Source of the DNA: Oscillospiraceae bacterium | GTDB lineage: Bacteria; Bacillota; Clostridia; Oscillospirales; Oscillospiraceae | Direction of reading: 5' to 3' | NCBI GenBank assembly: GCA_902793285.1 | Contig: CADBCV010000003.1 | Location: forward strand, 1 to 64,000 | DNA: 64,000 bases | In this document: positions 8,874 through 20,067 of the stretch, in pieces | Layout of the letters: each line of letters begins with the position of its first letter | Position numbering within the stretch: the stretch's first letter is position 1 | Position numbers and translations under genes: made by a program | The notes under the pieces: generated by a model | What the model saw: only the letters and a program-made list of their open reading frames with translations | Told to the model about the DNA's origin: nothing | Databases searched by the model: none

Positions 8874-10211
8874 ATGCCCGACGAACTCGAAAAAATCAAT
8901 CAGATCTTCCGCATCCATGACGAACAGGCCCATTCCCCCAAAAAGCAGGGGGAGGACGACGCGCCCAAATCTACGGGCGGCGCGAAGAAGACCCCGCTCC
9001 AGGCCATGGACGAGCTGCTCATCGACGCCTCCGGCAAGGAGACGCGCAACTATACCGGCGATGAAGAGTCCGAGCGCGACTACCGCCCCGTCCGCCAGAG
9101 CCATGAATACCGCTCCGGCTGTCTCGGCGGGCTCATGTATTTCACTTTCATCGTCTGCGTCAGCATCGTGCTGGCCTGCCTTGCCTGGATGGCGGCGAGC
9201 GATATGCTGGCCCTCAACAAGGAGAGCTTCACCGCCGTCGTCACCCTGCCGAGCAGCATCTTCGAGTCCGAGACCGTGGACAAAATCGACGAAAACGGCA
9301 AAAAGATCGGCACGAAGCGCGTCACCCACGCGGATATGGACTATGTGGCGGACATCCTGAAGGACGCGGGCCTCATCCAGTACAAGTGGCTCTTCACGCT
9401 CTTCTGCAAGGTCTCCACCGCAGACCAGAAGGTGAGCCCCGGCGAGTATGAGCTGCGCTCCTCCTTCGACTACCGCGCCCTGATCCAGAACATGCGCGCG
9501 GGCTCCGCCTCCACGGTCACCGTCGTCGTGACCATTCCGGAGGGCTTCAAGCTGCACCAGCTCTTCATGCGCCTGGAGGAAAACGGCGTCTGCAACTATA
9601 ACGACCTCATGGAGGACGCGGAGAATACGGAGTATAACTACGACTTCCTCGAGCTCTCGGAGGGGGAGGGCGCCTACCGGCTGGAGGGCTTCCTCTTCCC
9701 GGACACCTATGAGTTCTATGTCGGGATGCAGGGGGCGAGCGCCATCAACAAGATGCTCGATAACTTCAACCATCGCATCACCGACGAGATGGTCGCGCGC
9801 GCCGAGGAGATCGGCATGAGCATCTACGATGTGCTGAAGGTCGCCTCCCTCATCGAGAAGGAGGCCGGCAGCGACGAGGAGCGCGGTCTCATCGCCTCCG
9901 TCATCTATAACCGCCTCAACGCGGGCATCGTCCTCGGCATCGACGCCTCCGTCCTCTACCCCTACAACGACCATGAGGGCGCGCCCACCGCCGCCATGCT
10001 CGAGAAGGACGATCCCTACAATACCCGCATCCGCAGCGGCCTGCCGCCCACGCCCATCTGCAACCCGGGCCTCGCCTCCATCTACGCGGCTCTCTATCCC
10101 GAGAACACCAACTATTTCTACTATGCCCTCGACACCGACGCGGGCGTCCACAGATTCTTTACAAACGATACGGAGTTTAATAACTTTGTTGCTTCACAAA
10201 ATTATTCGTAA
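8874..10211 (+). CDS. mltG: Endolytic murein transglycosylase MltG (YceG-like)
   Basis: 445 residues from the ATG at 8874, with TAAGGAG seven bases upstream. A ~84-residue charged cytoplasmic N-terminal region is followed by one transmembrane helix (about 85-108) and an extracellular YceG domain. The catalytic glutamate of the IEKEAG motif is at about 330, followed by the typical ASVIYNRL and SGLPPTPICNPG. It cleaves nascent glycan strands at the membrane and thereby sets strand length during peptidoglycan synthesis. Two hairpins (around 8802-8824 and 8835-8853) lie upstream. Its last 26 bases overlap the next gene, suggesting coupling. Confidence 0.95.
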   Translation: MPDELEKINQIFRIHDEQAHSPKKQGEDDAPKSTGGAKKTPLQAMDELLIDASGKETRNYTGDEESERDYRPVRQSHEYRSGCLGGLMYFTFIVCVSIVLACLAWMAASDMLALNKESFTAVVTLPSSIFESETVDKIDENGKKIGTKRVTHADMDYVADILKDAGLIQYKWLFTLFCKVSTADQKVSPGEYELRSSFDYRALIQNMRAGSASTVTVVVTIPEGFKLHQLFMRLEENGVCNYNDLMEDAENTEYNYDFLELSEGEGAYRLEGFLFPDTYEFYVGMQGASAINKMLDNFNHRITDEMVARAEEIGMSIYDVLKVASLIEKEAGSDEERGLIASVIYNRLNAGIVLGIDASVLYPYNDHEGAPTAAMLEKDDPYNTRIRSGLPPTPICNPGLASIYAALYPENTNYFYYALDTDAGVHRFFTNDTEFNNFVASQNYS

Positions 10212-11412
10212 CGATTTTGAGCTGCTCGCCCCCGCCGGGGACTGGGAGCGGCTGGAAATGGCGCTCCGCTACGGGGCGGACGCCGTGTATCTCGCGGGGA
10301 AGGAATTCGGCCTTCGCGCCGCCGCCGGGAACTTCGACCGGGAGGAGCTGCGGCGGGCCGTCGCGCTTGCGCATGAGCTGGGCCGGAAGGTCTATGTGAC
10401 CTGCAACACCCTCCCGCGGGAGGAGGAGCTGCAGCGCCTGCCGGACTATCTCGCCTTTTTGAACGAGGCGGGGCCGGACGCCCTCATCATCGCGGACCTC
10501 GGCGTGCTCGCCCTGGCAAAGCGCTTTGCGCCGGATGTCAAGCTCCATGTGAGCACGCAGCTCGGCGTTGTGAACAGCGCGACGGCGAACGTGCTTTACG
10601 CCATGGGTGCGGACACCGTCGTGCTCGCGCGGGAGCTGCCGCTGGATGAGATCCGCAGCATCCGCGCGAACACACCGCCGGAGCTGAGGCTGGAGGCGTT
10701 TGTGCACGGGGCGATGTGCGTGTCCTTCTCGGGCCGCTGCCTCCTGTCAAACTACATGACCGGGCGCGACGGCAACCGGGGCGAGTGTGCCCAGCCCTGC
10801 CGCTGGAAGTACAGCCTCATGGAGGAGAAGCGCCCCGGGCAGTACTTTGACGTCGTGGAGGACGGCGGCACTTATATCTTAAACTCCAACGATCTCCGCA
10901 TGATCGAGCATCTCCAGGATCTCGCGGAGGCCGGGGTCTCGAGCTTCAAGATCGAGGGGCGCATGAAATCCGCCTACTACGCCGCCGTTGTGACAAACGC
11001 CTACCGCCACGCGCTCGACGCCGTAGCCGCCGGCGACCCCGTGCCTGATGTCTGGGTGCGGGAGACCGACATGGTGAGCCACAGACCCTACTGCACGGGC
11101 TTCTATCTCGGCGGCGAGCCGGGGCAGAATTACCCGGGTACTTATGAGACGGGCGCGGACATCGTGGCCGTGGTGGAGTCCTGCGATGAGGAGGGGAACG
11201 CCGTCGTCACCCAGCGCAACAAGTTCTTTGCCGGGGACGAGCTGGAGCTTCTCACCCCGACGGGGGAGCCCATCCGCTTCACCGTCACGGAGATGACGGA
11301 CGCGGAAGGGGAGCGGCTCGAAGATGCCCGCCACCCGATGATGGAGCTGCGCATGAAGCTGCCGAAGGCCGCGCCCAGACTCTCGATTTTGAGAAAACGG
11401 AGAAATGCATAA
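10186..11412 (+). CDS. Peptidase U32 family protein
   Basis: About 408 residues. No ATG lies near the conserved beginning (NDFELLAPAGDWERLEMAL). The best start is TTG at 10186 or 10189, 10-13 nt after a GGAG and inside the 3' end of mltG. The protein has the U32 signature region LEAFVHGAMCVSFSGRCLLS and CAQPCRW, the presumed metal/iron-sulphur cysteines of this family. Related U32 proteins were named as collagenases, but several act in tRNA or cofactor hydroxylation (TrhP, UbiU/V); the substrate here is unknown. The longer ORF that begins at 9973 is out of frame with mltG and its extra N-terminus is not real. Confidence 0.9.
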   Translation: MLLHKIIRNDFELLAPAGDWERLEMALRYGADAVYLAGKEFGLRAAAGNFDREELRRAVALAHELGRKVYVTCNTLPREEELQRLPDYLAFLNEAGPDALIIADLGVLALAKRFAPDVKLHVSTQLGVVNSATANVLYAMGADTVVLARELPLDEIRSIRANTPPELRLEAFVHGAMCVSFSGRCLLSNYMTGRDGNRGECAQPCRWKYSLMEEKRPGQYFDVVEDGGTYILNSNDLRMIEHLQDLAEAGVSSFKIEGRMKSAYYAAVVTNAYRHALDAVAAGDPVPDVWVRETDMVSHRPYCTGFYLGGEPGQNYPGTYETGADIVAVVESCDEEGNAVVTQRNKFFAGDELELLTPTGEPIRFTVTEMTDAEGERLEDARHPMMELRMKLPKAAPRLSILRKRRNA

Positions 11413-11415
11413 GCT

Positions 11416-11847
11416 ATGAAAAGAACGCTGGTTGCCTGTCTGCTGGCTGTGATTATTCTTCTGCCGGGCTGCGGCGTCAAATCCGAGAGCGGGGTCACAA
11501 TCGATTACGGCAGCTCCGCACTCTATACGAAGGAAGACATGGACGCGGCGATTTCTCTCATAAAGAAGGAATTCGATACCTGGAAGGGCTGTGAGCTGCA
11601 CAGCATCCGCTATGCCTCGGATGAGCAGTGCAATGCCGAAAACCTTGCGTGGATGAACGACCTGGAAGCGGCAAATGACGCGATGGAACAGTTTACAGAG
11701 GTCATCTGCTTTGTGAGCGATTTTCATTCTCCTAAAAAGAATGCCGGGATGACGGCGTGGAACGAGGACACGGAATACACGGACTGGCAGTGGTGGCTTG
11801 CCCGCGCAGACCGCGGGGAATGGAAGCTCATGACCTGGGGGTATTGA
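11416..11847 (+). CDS. Small lipoprotein of unknown function
   Basis: 143 residues, starting 3 nt after the U32 stop. The N-terminus MKRTLVACLLAVIILLPGC is a lipoprotein signal with the modified cysteine at 19. The mature part is acidic, with conserved-looking stretches YGSSALYTKEDMD, FVSDFHSP and a C-terminal DWQWWLARADRGEWKLMTWGY-type ending rich in tryptophan. I recall close relatives in other gut Clostridia but no assigned function. It is likely anchored on the outer face of the cell membrane and co-transcribed with the U32 gene. Not a solute-binding protein by size. Confidence 0.8.
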   Translation: MKRTLVACLLAVIILLPGCGVKSESGVTIDYGSSALYTKEDMDAAISLIKKEFDTWKGCELHSIRYASDEQCNAENLAWMNDLEAANDAMEQFTEVICFVSDFHSPKKNAGMTAWNEDTEYTDWQWWLARADRGEWKLMTWGY

Positions 11848-11873
11848 CCGAATCAGAAAACGATGATCGCCCC

Positions 11874-11901
11874 TTGACAATTTTTATATTTCTGATACAA
11901 T
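11874..11901 (+). promoter_or_regulatory. Promoter of the T-box/alaS transcript
   Basis: Perfect TTGACA (11874-11879), 16-nt spacer, TACAAT (11896-11901). Transcription would start near 11908, just ahead of the T-box leader. Confidence 0.85.
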
Positions 11902-11928
11902 GCAACACGATATTGCAATTGGCTTTGA

Positions 11929-12130
11929 CGGAAAGAGTCGGTACAGGATTCCGCAGAGAGGGGCCGTATGCTGAAAGGCCCTGTGTCCGAACCCGACAGC
12001 CACTCCCGAGCCTCCCCGGGATGACCGGGGCGTCTGCCCGCGATAAGGGCGCTTGAGATGCAGCGAACGCTGTAATCAGGGTGGTACCGCGAATCAGACC
12101 TTCGCCCCTGTACTGGGGCGGAGGTTTTTT
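11929..12130 (+). promoter_or_regulatory. T-box riboswitch (alanyl-tRNA responsive)
   Basis: Stem I region starts with GGAAAGAGT (GAGT at 11935-11938 can pair with ACTC at 12002-12005). Immediately before that ACTC is GCC (11999-12001), the likely alanine specifier. The conserved T-box AGGGTGGTACCGCG is at 12078-12091; its TGGT bulge fits the ACCA end of tRNA-Ala. A strong terminator follows: CCTTCGCCCC (12099-12108), loop, GGGGCGGAGG (12115-12124), then six T. Uncharged tRNA-Ala would favour the antiterminator and allow transcription towards alaS, whose start codon is 466 nt further on. Confidence 0.93.
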
Positions 12131-12152
12131 CTTTACCGGTGAGGAAACTCTT

Positions 12153-12437
12153 CCGTAGGGGCCGATGCCCTCATCGGCCCGCAAACCCGCGACCCGGCAC
12201 ACGCGTACTACGATGCGAAAACGTTCCCGCCTGTCCTTATACTATTCCTTGATAGAAATCTTTAAGTCTTCCCGGCAAAATTTGCGCCATACTGCGTTGA
12301 AGCCCTTGACCATATATCTCCATTATGCTCTGCGGGCTTCGCCTTCACGCGGGGAAAACGACGTTTTTCTCCGCGCCCAGGCGAAACCATGAACCGGCAT
12401 TGTACCGCCGGGCGGTCGAGGACGCCCGCCCCTACGG
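12153..12437. repeat. Composite inverted-repeat element (CCGTAGGGG ... CCCCTACGG)
   Basis: The stretch between the T-box terminator and alaS has no gene. It begins with CCGTAGGGG followed by a 9-bp hairpin (GGGCCGATG / CATCGGCCC, 12159-12180) and ends with a related hairpin and CCCCTACGG (12411-12437). The centre is AT-richer and carries another hairpin near 12350-12375. A third unit with the same CCCCTACG ending is at 12489-12516 (GGGTCGATC ... GATCGACCC). The ends match elements at 27.4, 35.3 and 55.6 kb, so this is a member of an interspersed family. Confidence 0.75.
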
Positions 12438-12596
12438 TGCGGACGGTTGTTTTCCTTTAATCCATACGTTTCCGATGCGGTAACATTGCGGGTCGATCAG
12501 GGGATCGACCCCTACGAAACGGCCGTTTTGACGGCTTGTCGATTCATGTCGATACGCACAATTTATTTTGTTAACACATTTTTGGAGGATATATAC

Positions 12597-15233
<2,637 letters not shown>

Positions 15234-15245
15234 GGAGGAGAGAAC

Positions 15246-15587
15246 ATGGATAACTGCCTTTTCTGCAAAATCATCGCCGGAGAGATCCCGAGCACCAAGG
15301 TCTATGAGGACGAGGACGTCTTTGCCTTCCGGGACATCAACCCCCAGGCCCCGGTCCACATCCTTGTCGTGCCGAAGGCCCACATCCCCTGCGCCGACGC
15401 GCTGGATGAAACGAACTCCCGCGCTGTCGCCAAATGCTTTGAGGCCATCGCCAAAATCGCGAAGGCCGAGGGGCTCCAGGACGGCTACCGCGTCATCAAC
15501 AACTGCGGCGCGGACGGCGGCCAGACCGTCATGCACCTGCACTTCCACCTCCTCGGCGGCGTCAAGCTCGGCGAGAAGATGATTTGA
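15246..15587 (+). CDS. HIT family nucleotide-binding protein (HinT-like)
   Basis: 113 residues, starting MDNCLFCKIIAGEIPSTKVY, with the histidine-triad motif near the C-terminus (VMHLHFHLLGG). HIT proteins of this type hydrolyse adenosine 5'-phosphoramidate and related AMP-linked compounds, including aminoacyl-adenylates. AAGGAGGAG RBS; 12 nt after alaS, so co-transcribed. The link to an aminoacyl-tRNA synthetase fits a role in clearing aminoacyl-AMP by-products, which is inference. Confidence 0.95.
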   Translation: MDNCLFCKIIAGEIPSTKVYEDEDVFAFRDINPQAPVHILVVPKAHIPCADALDETNSRAVAKCFEAIAKIAKAEGLQDGYRVINNCGADGGQTVMHLHFHLLGGVKLGEKMI

Positions 15588-15603
15588 CAGATTAAATCAC
15601 ACG

Positions 15604-15634
15604 GCGGGGCCGGCAGCGCTGCCGGTCCCGCTTT
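15604..15634 (+). terminator. Possible terminator after alaS-HIT
   Basis: A GC-rich stem-loop (GCGGGGCCGGCAGC paired with GCTGCCGGTCCCGC) followed by only three T; a weak terminator 17 nt after the HIT stop. Confidence 0.5.
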
Positions 15635-15653
15635 CATAAGGGGTCGGTCACGC

Positions 15654-17924
15654 ATGAGAAAGCTCGCCACGGCGGCGCTGGCTTTTTCCGCCGCTGTATT
15701 CCTTGCAAACTTCATCCTGCCATCCGGGCGGCTTGTCGGACTCGCGGCTCTGTCCGTGCTGCTCGGGACCGCCCTGGCTCTGCTACGCAGAAGGTGGCTG
15801 CGCCCGGCGGCGCTCGCGCTGGTGTTCTTTGCCCTCGGCCTTCTGGAATACGCGGCCTTCTGCCATCTCACGCTCGACAGGGCGCGCAGCTTTGCCGGCG
15901 AGACGCGGGAGGTCACGGGCGTCGTGCTCAAGTATCCGGACAATTATGCGGGCTACTGCCGCCTTCGCGTGCGGACCGATGCGCCGGATCTGCCGCACTT
16001 CAAGGCCATCGTCTACGACAACAAAAAGGTCTTCGCGGAAGCCGAACCCGGGCAGCACATCCGCTTCACGGCAAAGATCAGCGCGGCGGACACCCTTTTC
16101 GGAAAACCCTACGATAACTATCTCATAAACGGCTATTACTGGAAAATGAGCATCAAGGGCGATGAAGCCCTTGAAAGGTTATCCTTCACCCCGCAGAGCA
16201 TCCCCGTCCGCCTCCACCGCCTTCTGTGTGCGCGGGTCGATGAGGTCTTCCCGGCGGAGAGCAGGGCCTTCCTCAAGGCGCTGATGCTCGGCGACAAGCA
16301 GGAGTTTTATGAGGATGACGCCCTCTATGTCACGCTCAGCCGCGCGGGGCTCATGCATGTGGCGGCGGTGTCGGGCCTGCACATCGCGTTTCTTGTGGGG
16401 CTTCTGCTGCTCCTCTTTGGAAACGGCAGGCGCGGCGCGCTCTCGAGCATTGTCCTGATCTGGTGCTTTGTGCTGGTTTCGGGCTCAAGCAAGTCCGCCC
16501 TGCGCGCGGCCTTCATGCAGACGCTGCTGCTCCTCGCCCCGATCCTGCGGCGGGAGAACGACCCCGTCACCTCGCTCTCGGCGGTGCTCGCGCTCATCCT
16601 CGCGGCCTGTCCCCTTGCCGCCGGGAGCGTGAGTCTCCAGCTCAGCTTCGCGGCCATGGCGGGCATCCTCTGCTTTGCCGAGCGGATACGGAGCTGGCTC
16701 CTGAAGCCTCTGCCGAAGAAGCTGCGTCACGGAGCGGCCGCCTATGTCCCGGACGTGATCGCAAGCTCCCTGAGCGTCATGGTCTTCACCGTGCCGCTCA
16801 CAGCGCTGCACTTTTCCTATGTGCCGCTGCTCGCGGTGTTTGCAAACCTCCTCTGCCTCTGGGCGGTGAGCTTTTGCTTCTGCCTCGCGTGGGCGGCGTG
16901 TCTCGTGTCTTTTGTGCCGCTGCTTGGAACTATGCTTGTCTGGGGCTGTACGTTCCTTGTGCGCTATATCCTTTTCTGCGCGCACCTGATCGCGGCCCAT
17001 CCCTATGCCGTTTTGTATACGCAGACGAAGGGGGCGCTCGTCTGGCTGGCCGTGAGCTATGCGCTGCTGCTTTTGGCTCTTCTTGTCAAGGGCAGGCTTG
17101 CGCTGCGCGTCCTCCTGCCGGGCTGTGCCGCCCTTGCGCTCCTTGCCGCGCTCATCACGCATACCGAGAGCGGCTATCGGGAGCGGGACTGGTTCAGCGT
17201 CCTCGACGTGGGACAGGGCCAGTGCATCGCGGTCCTGGCGGGGGAGGACACCGTCGTCATCGACTGCGGCAACACCGCAAACCTGGACGACGCGGGCAGC
17301 ATCGCGGGGGAGTATCTGCTCTCGCGCGGGAGAAGGCGGATCGGGCTTCTGATCCTCACGCACCTGCACGAGGACCACGCCGACGGCGTTGTACGCCTCA
17401 TGGAGACGGTGCCCGTGGAGCGCGTGATCCTGCCCGCGCAGGGAGAAGATCACACGGAGCTCTTTGACAAAATTCTCGCCTGCTGCACACGGCACGGGAC
17501 GGAGCTTCTTGAGACCGGACAGGACGCGGAGGAAACCTGCGGCAGGATCGCGCTCAGGCTCTATGATGTGCCGCCCGCGGGGAAAAACGACGTACACAGC
17601 CTGATGGTGAGAGCCACTATCGGGGATACGGACCTTCTCGTGACGGGGGACGCCACCCAGAAGCAGGAGCGCGCCGTCCTGGACCGGGCGGACTTCACCG
17701 GGACGGAGCTTTTGATCGCGGGGCACCACGGCTCGAAAAACGCAGCGTCCGAGGAGCTGCTGGAGGAGGCGGGCGGCTCGCTTGCCATCGTGAGCGTCGG
17801 CTACAACAATTACGGACACCCGGCCCCGGAGACCCTCTCACGCCTTGCCGCTTACGGCTACAGCGTGCGGAGAACGGACGGGGAGGGCACTGTCGAGATC
17901 CCATTGGAGCGTTGCCATGGCTAA
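15654..17924 (+). CDS. comEC: Competence protein ComEC/Rec2 (DNA uptake channel)
   Basis: 756 residues. N-terminal hydrophobic segments and an OB-fold-like extracellular part (about 1-190, including RSFAGETREVTGVVLKYPD), the membrane Competence domain with the LMHVAAVSGLHIAFLVGL motif (about 225-245) and many transmembrane helices, then a C-terminal metallo-beta-lactamase domain with HLHEDHADG (about 569-577) and AGHHGS. ComEC carries single-stranded DNA across the membrane during transformation; the C-terminal domain is thought to degrade the other strand. The other com genes are not in the window, so competence itself is not shown. Ends inside the start of holA. Confidence 0.95.
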   Translation: MRKLATAALAFSAAVFLANFILPSGRLVGLAALSVLLGTALALLRRRWLRPAALALVFFALGLLEYAAFCHLTLDRARSFAGETREVTGVVLKYPDNYAGYCRLRVRTDAPDLPHFKAIVYDNKKVFAEAEPGQHIRFTAKISAADTLFGKPYDNYLINGYYWKMSIKGDEALERLSFTPQSIPVRLHRLLCARVDEVFPAESRAFLKALMLGDKQEFYEDDALYVTLSRAGLMHVAAVSGLHIAFLVGLLLLLFGNGRRGALSSIVLIWCFVLVSGSSKSALRAAFMQTLLLLAPILRRENDPVTSLSAVLALILAACPLAAGSVSLQLSFAAMAGILCFAERIRSWLLKPLPKKLRHGAAAYVPDVIASSLSVMVFTVPLTALHFSYVPLLAVFANLLCLWAVSFCFCLAWAACLVSFVPLLGTMLVWGCTFLVRYILFCAHLIAAHPYAVLYTQTKGALVWLAVSYALLLLALLVKGRLALRVLLPGCAALALLAALITHTESGYRERDWFSVLDVGQGQCIAVLAGEDTVVIDCGNTANLDDAGSIAGEYLLSRGRRRIGLLILTHLHEDHADGVVRLMETVPVERVILPAQGEDHTELFDKILACCTRHGTELLETGQDAEETCGRIALRLYDVPPAGKNDVHSLMVRATIGDTDLLVTGDATQKQERAVLDRADFTGTELLIAGHHGSKNAASEELLEEAGGSLAIVSVGYNNYGHPAPETLSRLAAYGYSVRRTDGEGTVEIPLERCHG

Positions 17925-18969
17925 AAAAAACGTCAAGGAAGAACAGTTCAATTACGCCGCCGAGCTCCGCATTCTCAAGGAGCGAGGCCCGGAGCGGCTC
18001 TATTTCCTCTGGGGGCCGGAGGACTATCTGCGCGAGCAGTATCTTGCGCAGCTCAAGAAAAAATGCCTCCCGGAGGGGGAGGACAGCTTCAGCTTCAAAC
18101 GCATGGACGGGCCGGGCCTGGATCTGCCCCGCCTGCGGGAGGCGCTGGACGCCATGCCCTTTCTGACGGAGCGGACCTTTATCGAGCTGCGGGACATCGA
18201 TTTAAACAGGCTCCCGGACGCGGAGGAGTTTATAAAGCTCATCTCCGACATCCCCGACTACTGCACGGTGGCCTTTGTCCAGAGCGCCCAGTTTGAGCCG
18301 GACGGTCGCCTGCGCGCAGTCAAGGCGCTTCGCAGCGAGGGGCGGGAGCTCAAGATCACCCAGCAGTCCCAGGGAATGCTCACGGACTGGATCGTGCGCC
18401 GGTTCGCGGCGGCGGGGAAGGGGATTGAGCTTGCGGCCGCCCAGCGCCTCGTTTTCATCAGCGGCAGTCTCATGAGCAGGCTCATCCCGGAGATCGAGAA
18501 GATCGCAGCCTATGCCAAAGGCGAAAAGGTCACCGCCGCCGATGTCGAGGCTGTGGCGGACCATCTCCCGGAGGCGGATGTGTTTGAGATGACGGAGCTC
18601 ATCGCCCAGAAAAAAACAAACTCCGCCCTCTCTGTCCTTGCAGAGCTCCTGGCGGATAAGAATAACGAGCCCATTATGATCATCGCGGTGCTCGGAAAGC
18701 AGATGCGCCAGCTCTATGCTGCGCGCCTTGCGCTGGAAAAGGGGCTCGGCACAAAATATGTGATGGAGGTTTTTGCCATCCGCTACGATTTTATCGCCGC
18801 AAAGCTCCTCACGGCGGCAAAGGGCTTCACGCTGTCCCAGCTTCGCTTTGCGGTGGAGCTGTGCGCCGATACGGACTACCGCATGAAAAGCAGCGGCGCG
18901 GACGCGCGGGAATTATTGAAGGAGGCCGTGCTTCGCATCGCGGCGGGGGAGAGCCATGCAGCGGATTAA
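17917..18969 (+). CDS. holA: DNA polymerase III subunit delta
   Basis: 350 residues from the ATG at 17917, overlapping the comEC stop by 8 nt; an upstream in-frame extension lies inside comEC and is rejected. Features of HolA: LYFLWGPEDYLREQYLAQL at the N-terminus, PFLTERTFIELRDID, and the C-terminal collar segment (RQLYAARLALEKG, RMKSSGADARELLKEAVLRI). It is the clamp-loader subunit that opens the beta clamp. The comEC-holA order is common in Firmicutes. Its end overlaps the next gene by 14 nt. Confidence 0.95.
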   Translation: MAKKNVKEEQFNYAAELRILKERGPERLYFLWGPEDYLREQYLAQLKKKCLPEGEDSFSFKRMDGPGLDLPRLREALDAMPFLTERTFIELRDIDLNRLPDAEEFIKLISDIPDYCTVAFVQSAQFEPDGRLRAVKALRSEGRELKITQQSQGMLTDWIVRRFAAAGKGIELAAAQRLVFISGSLMSRLIPEIEKIAAYAKGEKVTAADVEAVADHLPEADVFEMTELIAQKKTNSALSVLAELLADKNNEPIMIIAVLGKQMRQLYAARLALEKGLGTKYVMEVFAIRYDFIAAKLLTAAKGFTLSQLRFAVELCADTDYRMKSSGADARELLKEAVLRIAAGESHAAD

Positions 18970-19537
18970 AGAGGTCATCGTGGTCGAGGGGCGCTACGAC
19001 AAAAACACCCTCAGCCAGGCGGTGGACGCCGTCATCCTGGAGACCTCGGGCTTCGGCATCTTCAACGACGGGGCAAAGCGCGCCCTGCTCAAAACCCTTG
19101 CCGAGACGCGGGGCCTCATCGTGCTCACGGACTCGGACGCCGCGGGCTTTTTGATCCGCAACCACATCCGCGGCTGTGTCGATCCGCGCCTTCTCAAGCA
19201 CGCCTATATCCCCGACATCCCCGGCAAGGAGAAGCGCAAGTCCGCCCCCTCGAAGGAGGGAAAGCTCGGCGTGGAGGGGATGCGGCCCGAGATCCTGCTG
19301 GAGGCCCTCCGGCGCGCGGGCGCGACCTTTGACGAGGAACCGGAGGAGGAGCGGGATGCCCCCATCACCAAGGCCGACCTCTATGCCCGCGGTCTCAGCG
19401 GGAGAGAGGGGAGCCGGGAAAAACGCCTTGCGCTTTTAAAAAAGCTGAACCTGCCGGAGCGCATGAGCGCCGACGCCATGCTGGACGTGCTCAACGCCCT
19501 CATGAGCCGGGAGGAATTTTATCGCCTCGACCTGTAG
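18956..19537 (+). CDS. rnmV: Ribonuclease M5-like TOPRIM protein
   Basis: 193 residues. N-terminal TOPRIM domain with catalytic Glu11 (VVEGRYDK) and the TDSDA acidic motif (58-62), then a C-terminal domain typical of RNase M5 relatives. RNase M5 matures the ends of 5S rRNA in Firmicutes on a ribosomal-protein-bound precursor. The TOPRIM portion is clear; assignment to M5 rather than another TOPRIM protein rests on size and the KLGVEGMRPE segment. Overlaps holA by 14 nt and the convergent small gene by 19 nt at its 3' end. Confidence 0.88.
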   Translation: MQRIKEVIVVEGRYDKNTLSQAVDAVILETSGFGIFNDGAKRALLKTLAETRGLIVLTDSDAAGFLIRNHIRGCVDPRLLKHAYIPDIPGKEKRKSAPSKEGKLGVEGMRPEILLEALRRAGATFDEEPEEERDAPITKADLYARGLSGREGSREKRLALLKKLNLPERMSADAMLDVLNALMSREEFYRLDL

Positions 19538-19776
19538 GCATCCTCGATAAAGACCGAGAACAGGACCCCGATCAGAAGCAGGGCCTCCCCGATCTCATAG
19601 AGGCTCATGGCCGTCATGTACTGGGTGTAGCCCTCCGCCATGCTGCCGCCGGACGCGAGCAGCAGGAAAAACGCACAGAGCAGCACAAAGGCCGTGAGCT
19701 TGACAGAGCAGATGAATATGTACCACGCCGCGGGACACATCCCGAGCATACAGCGGACCGTCTTTTTGAGCTTCAT
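19519..19776 (-). CDS. Small membrane protein of unknown function (85 aa)
   Basis: 85 residues from the ATG at 19776, which has GGGGTGAT just upstream; a longer frame to 19845 lacks an RBS. Two hydrophobic helices are visible (about 17-41 and 58-77), with a basic start (MKLKKTVRC) and a basic end (YRSRR). A minus-strand promoter, TTGAAA - 16 nt - TACAAT, lies directly before the RBS. It runs head-on into rnmV and overlaps it by 19 nt. No family recognised. Confidence 0.6.
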   Translation of the reverse strand: MKLKKTVRCMLGMCPAAWYIFICSVKLTAFVLLCAFFLLLASGGSMAEGYTQYMTAMSLYEIGEALLLIGVLFSVFIEDAYRSRR

Positions 19777-19877
19777 GCGATCACCCCGCTTCCATTGTAG
19801 CGGGGCTTTGCTTTTTTTCAAGGCACAGTTTTTGGCAATTAGCACAGAAAAACCGTGAACAATTTGTGAAAAATCTA

Positions 19878-19906
19878 TTGTAATGCGCGCTTTATTATGC
19901 TATACT
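19878..19906 (+). promoter_or_regulatory. Promoter of the DUF3798 lipoprotein gene
   Basis: TTGTAA (19878-19883), 17-nt spacer, TATACT (19901-19906). It leaves a leader of about 155 nt (19913-20067) with at least two possible hairpins: CGGAAA/TTTCCG (around 19919-19940) and CGGAT/ATCCG (around 20002-20028). Confidence 0.8.
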
Positions 19907-20067
19907 GACAAAGTGTTTCGGAAATCATCATGTGTTTCCGGGACAAAAAAGAAGCACCCCGGACCGCCGCAGAGCAGGACCCCGCCGATCCCCGTCGCCT
20001 TCGGATGGGCAGGCGGCCTTCCCGATCCGCCCGGGAACAGGATCTTCTAAAATTGAAGGAGGATAAC

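Noticed and set aside
9973..10185. mltG-U32 fusion suggested by the long frame starting at 9973
   Set aside because: The two coding frames differ; mltG ends with its own stop at 10211 and the upstream part of the other frame is out-of-frame mltG sequence.
12165..12392. 75-codon ORF between the T-box and alaS
   Set aside because: It lies wholly in the inverted-repeat element, has no RBS and shows no protein-like features.
19930..20067. N-terminal extension of the DUF3798 lipoprotein (or a leader peptide)
   Set aside because: No RBS at the upstream ATG, and it would mask a classic lipoprotein signal that starts at 20068 behind a perfect RBS.
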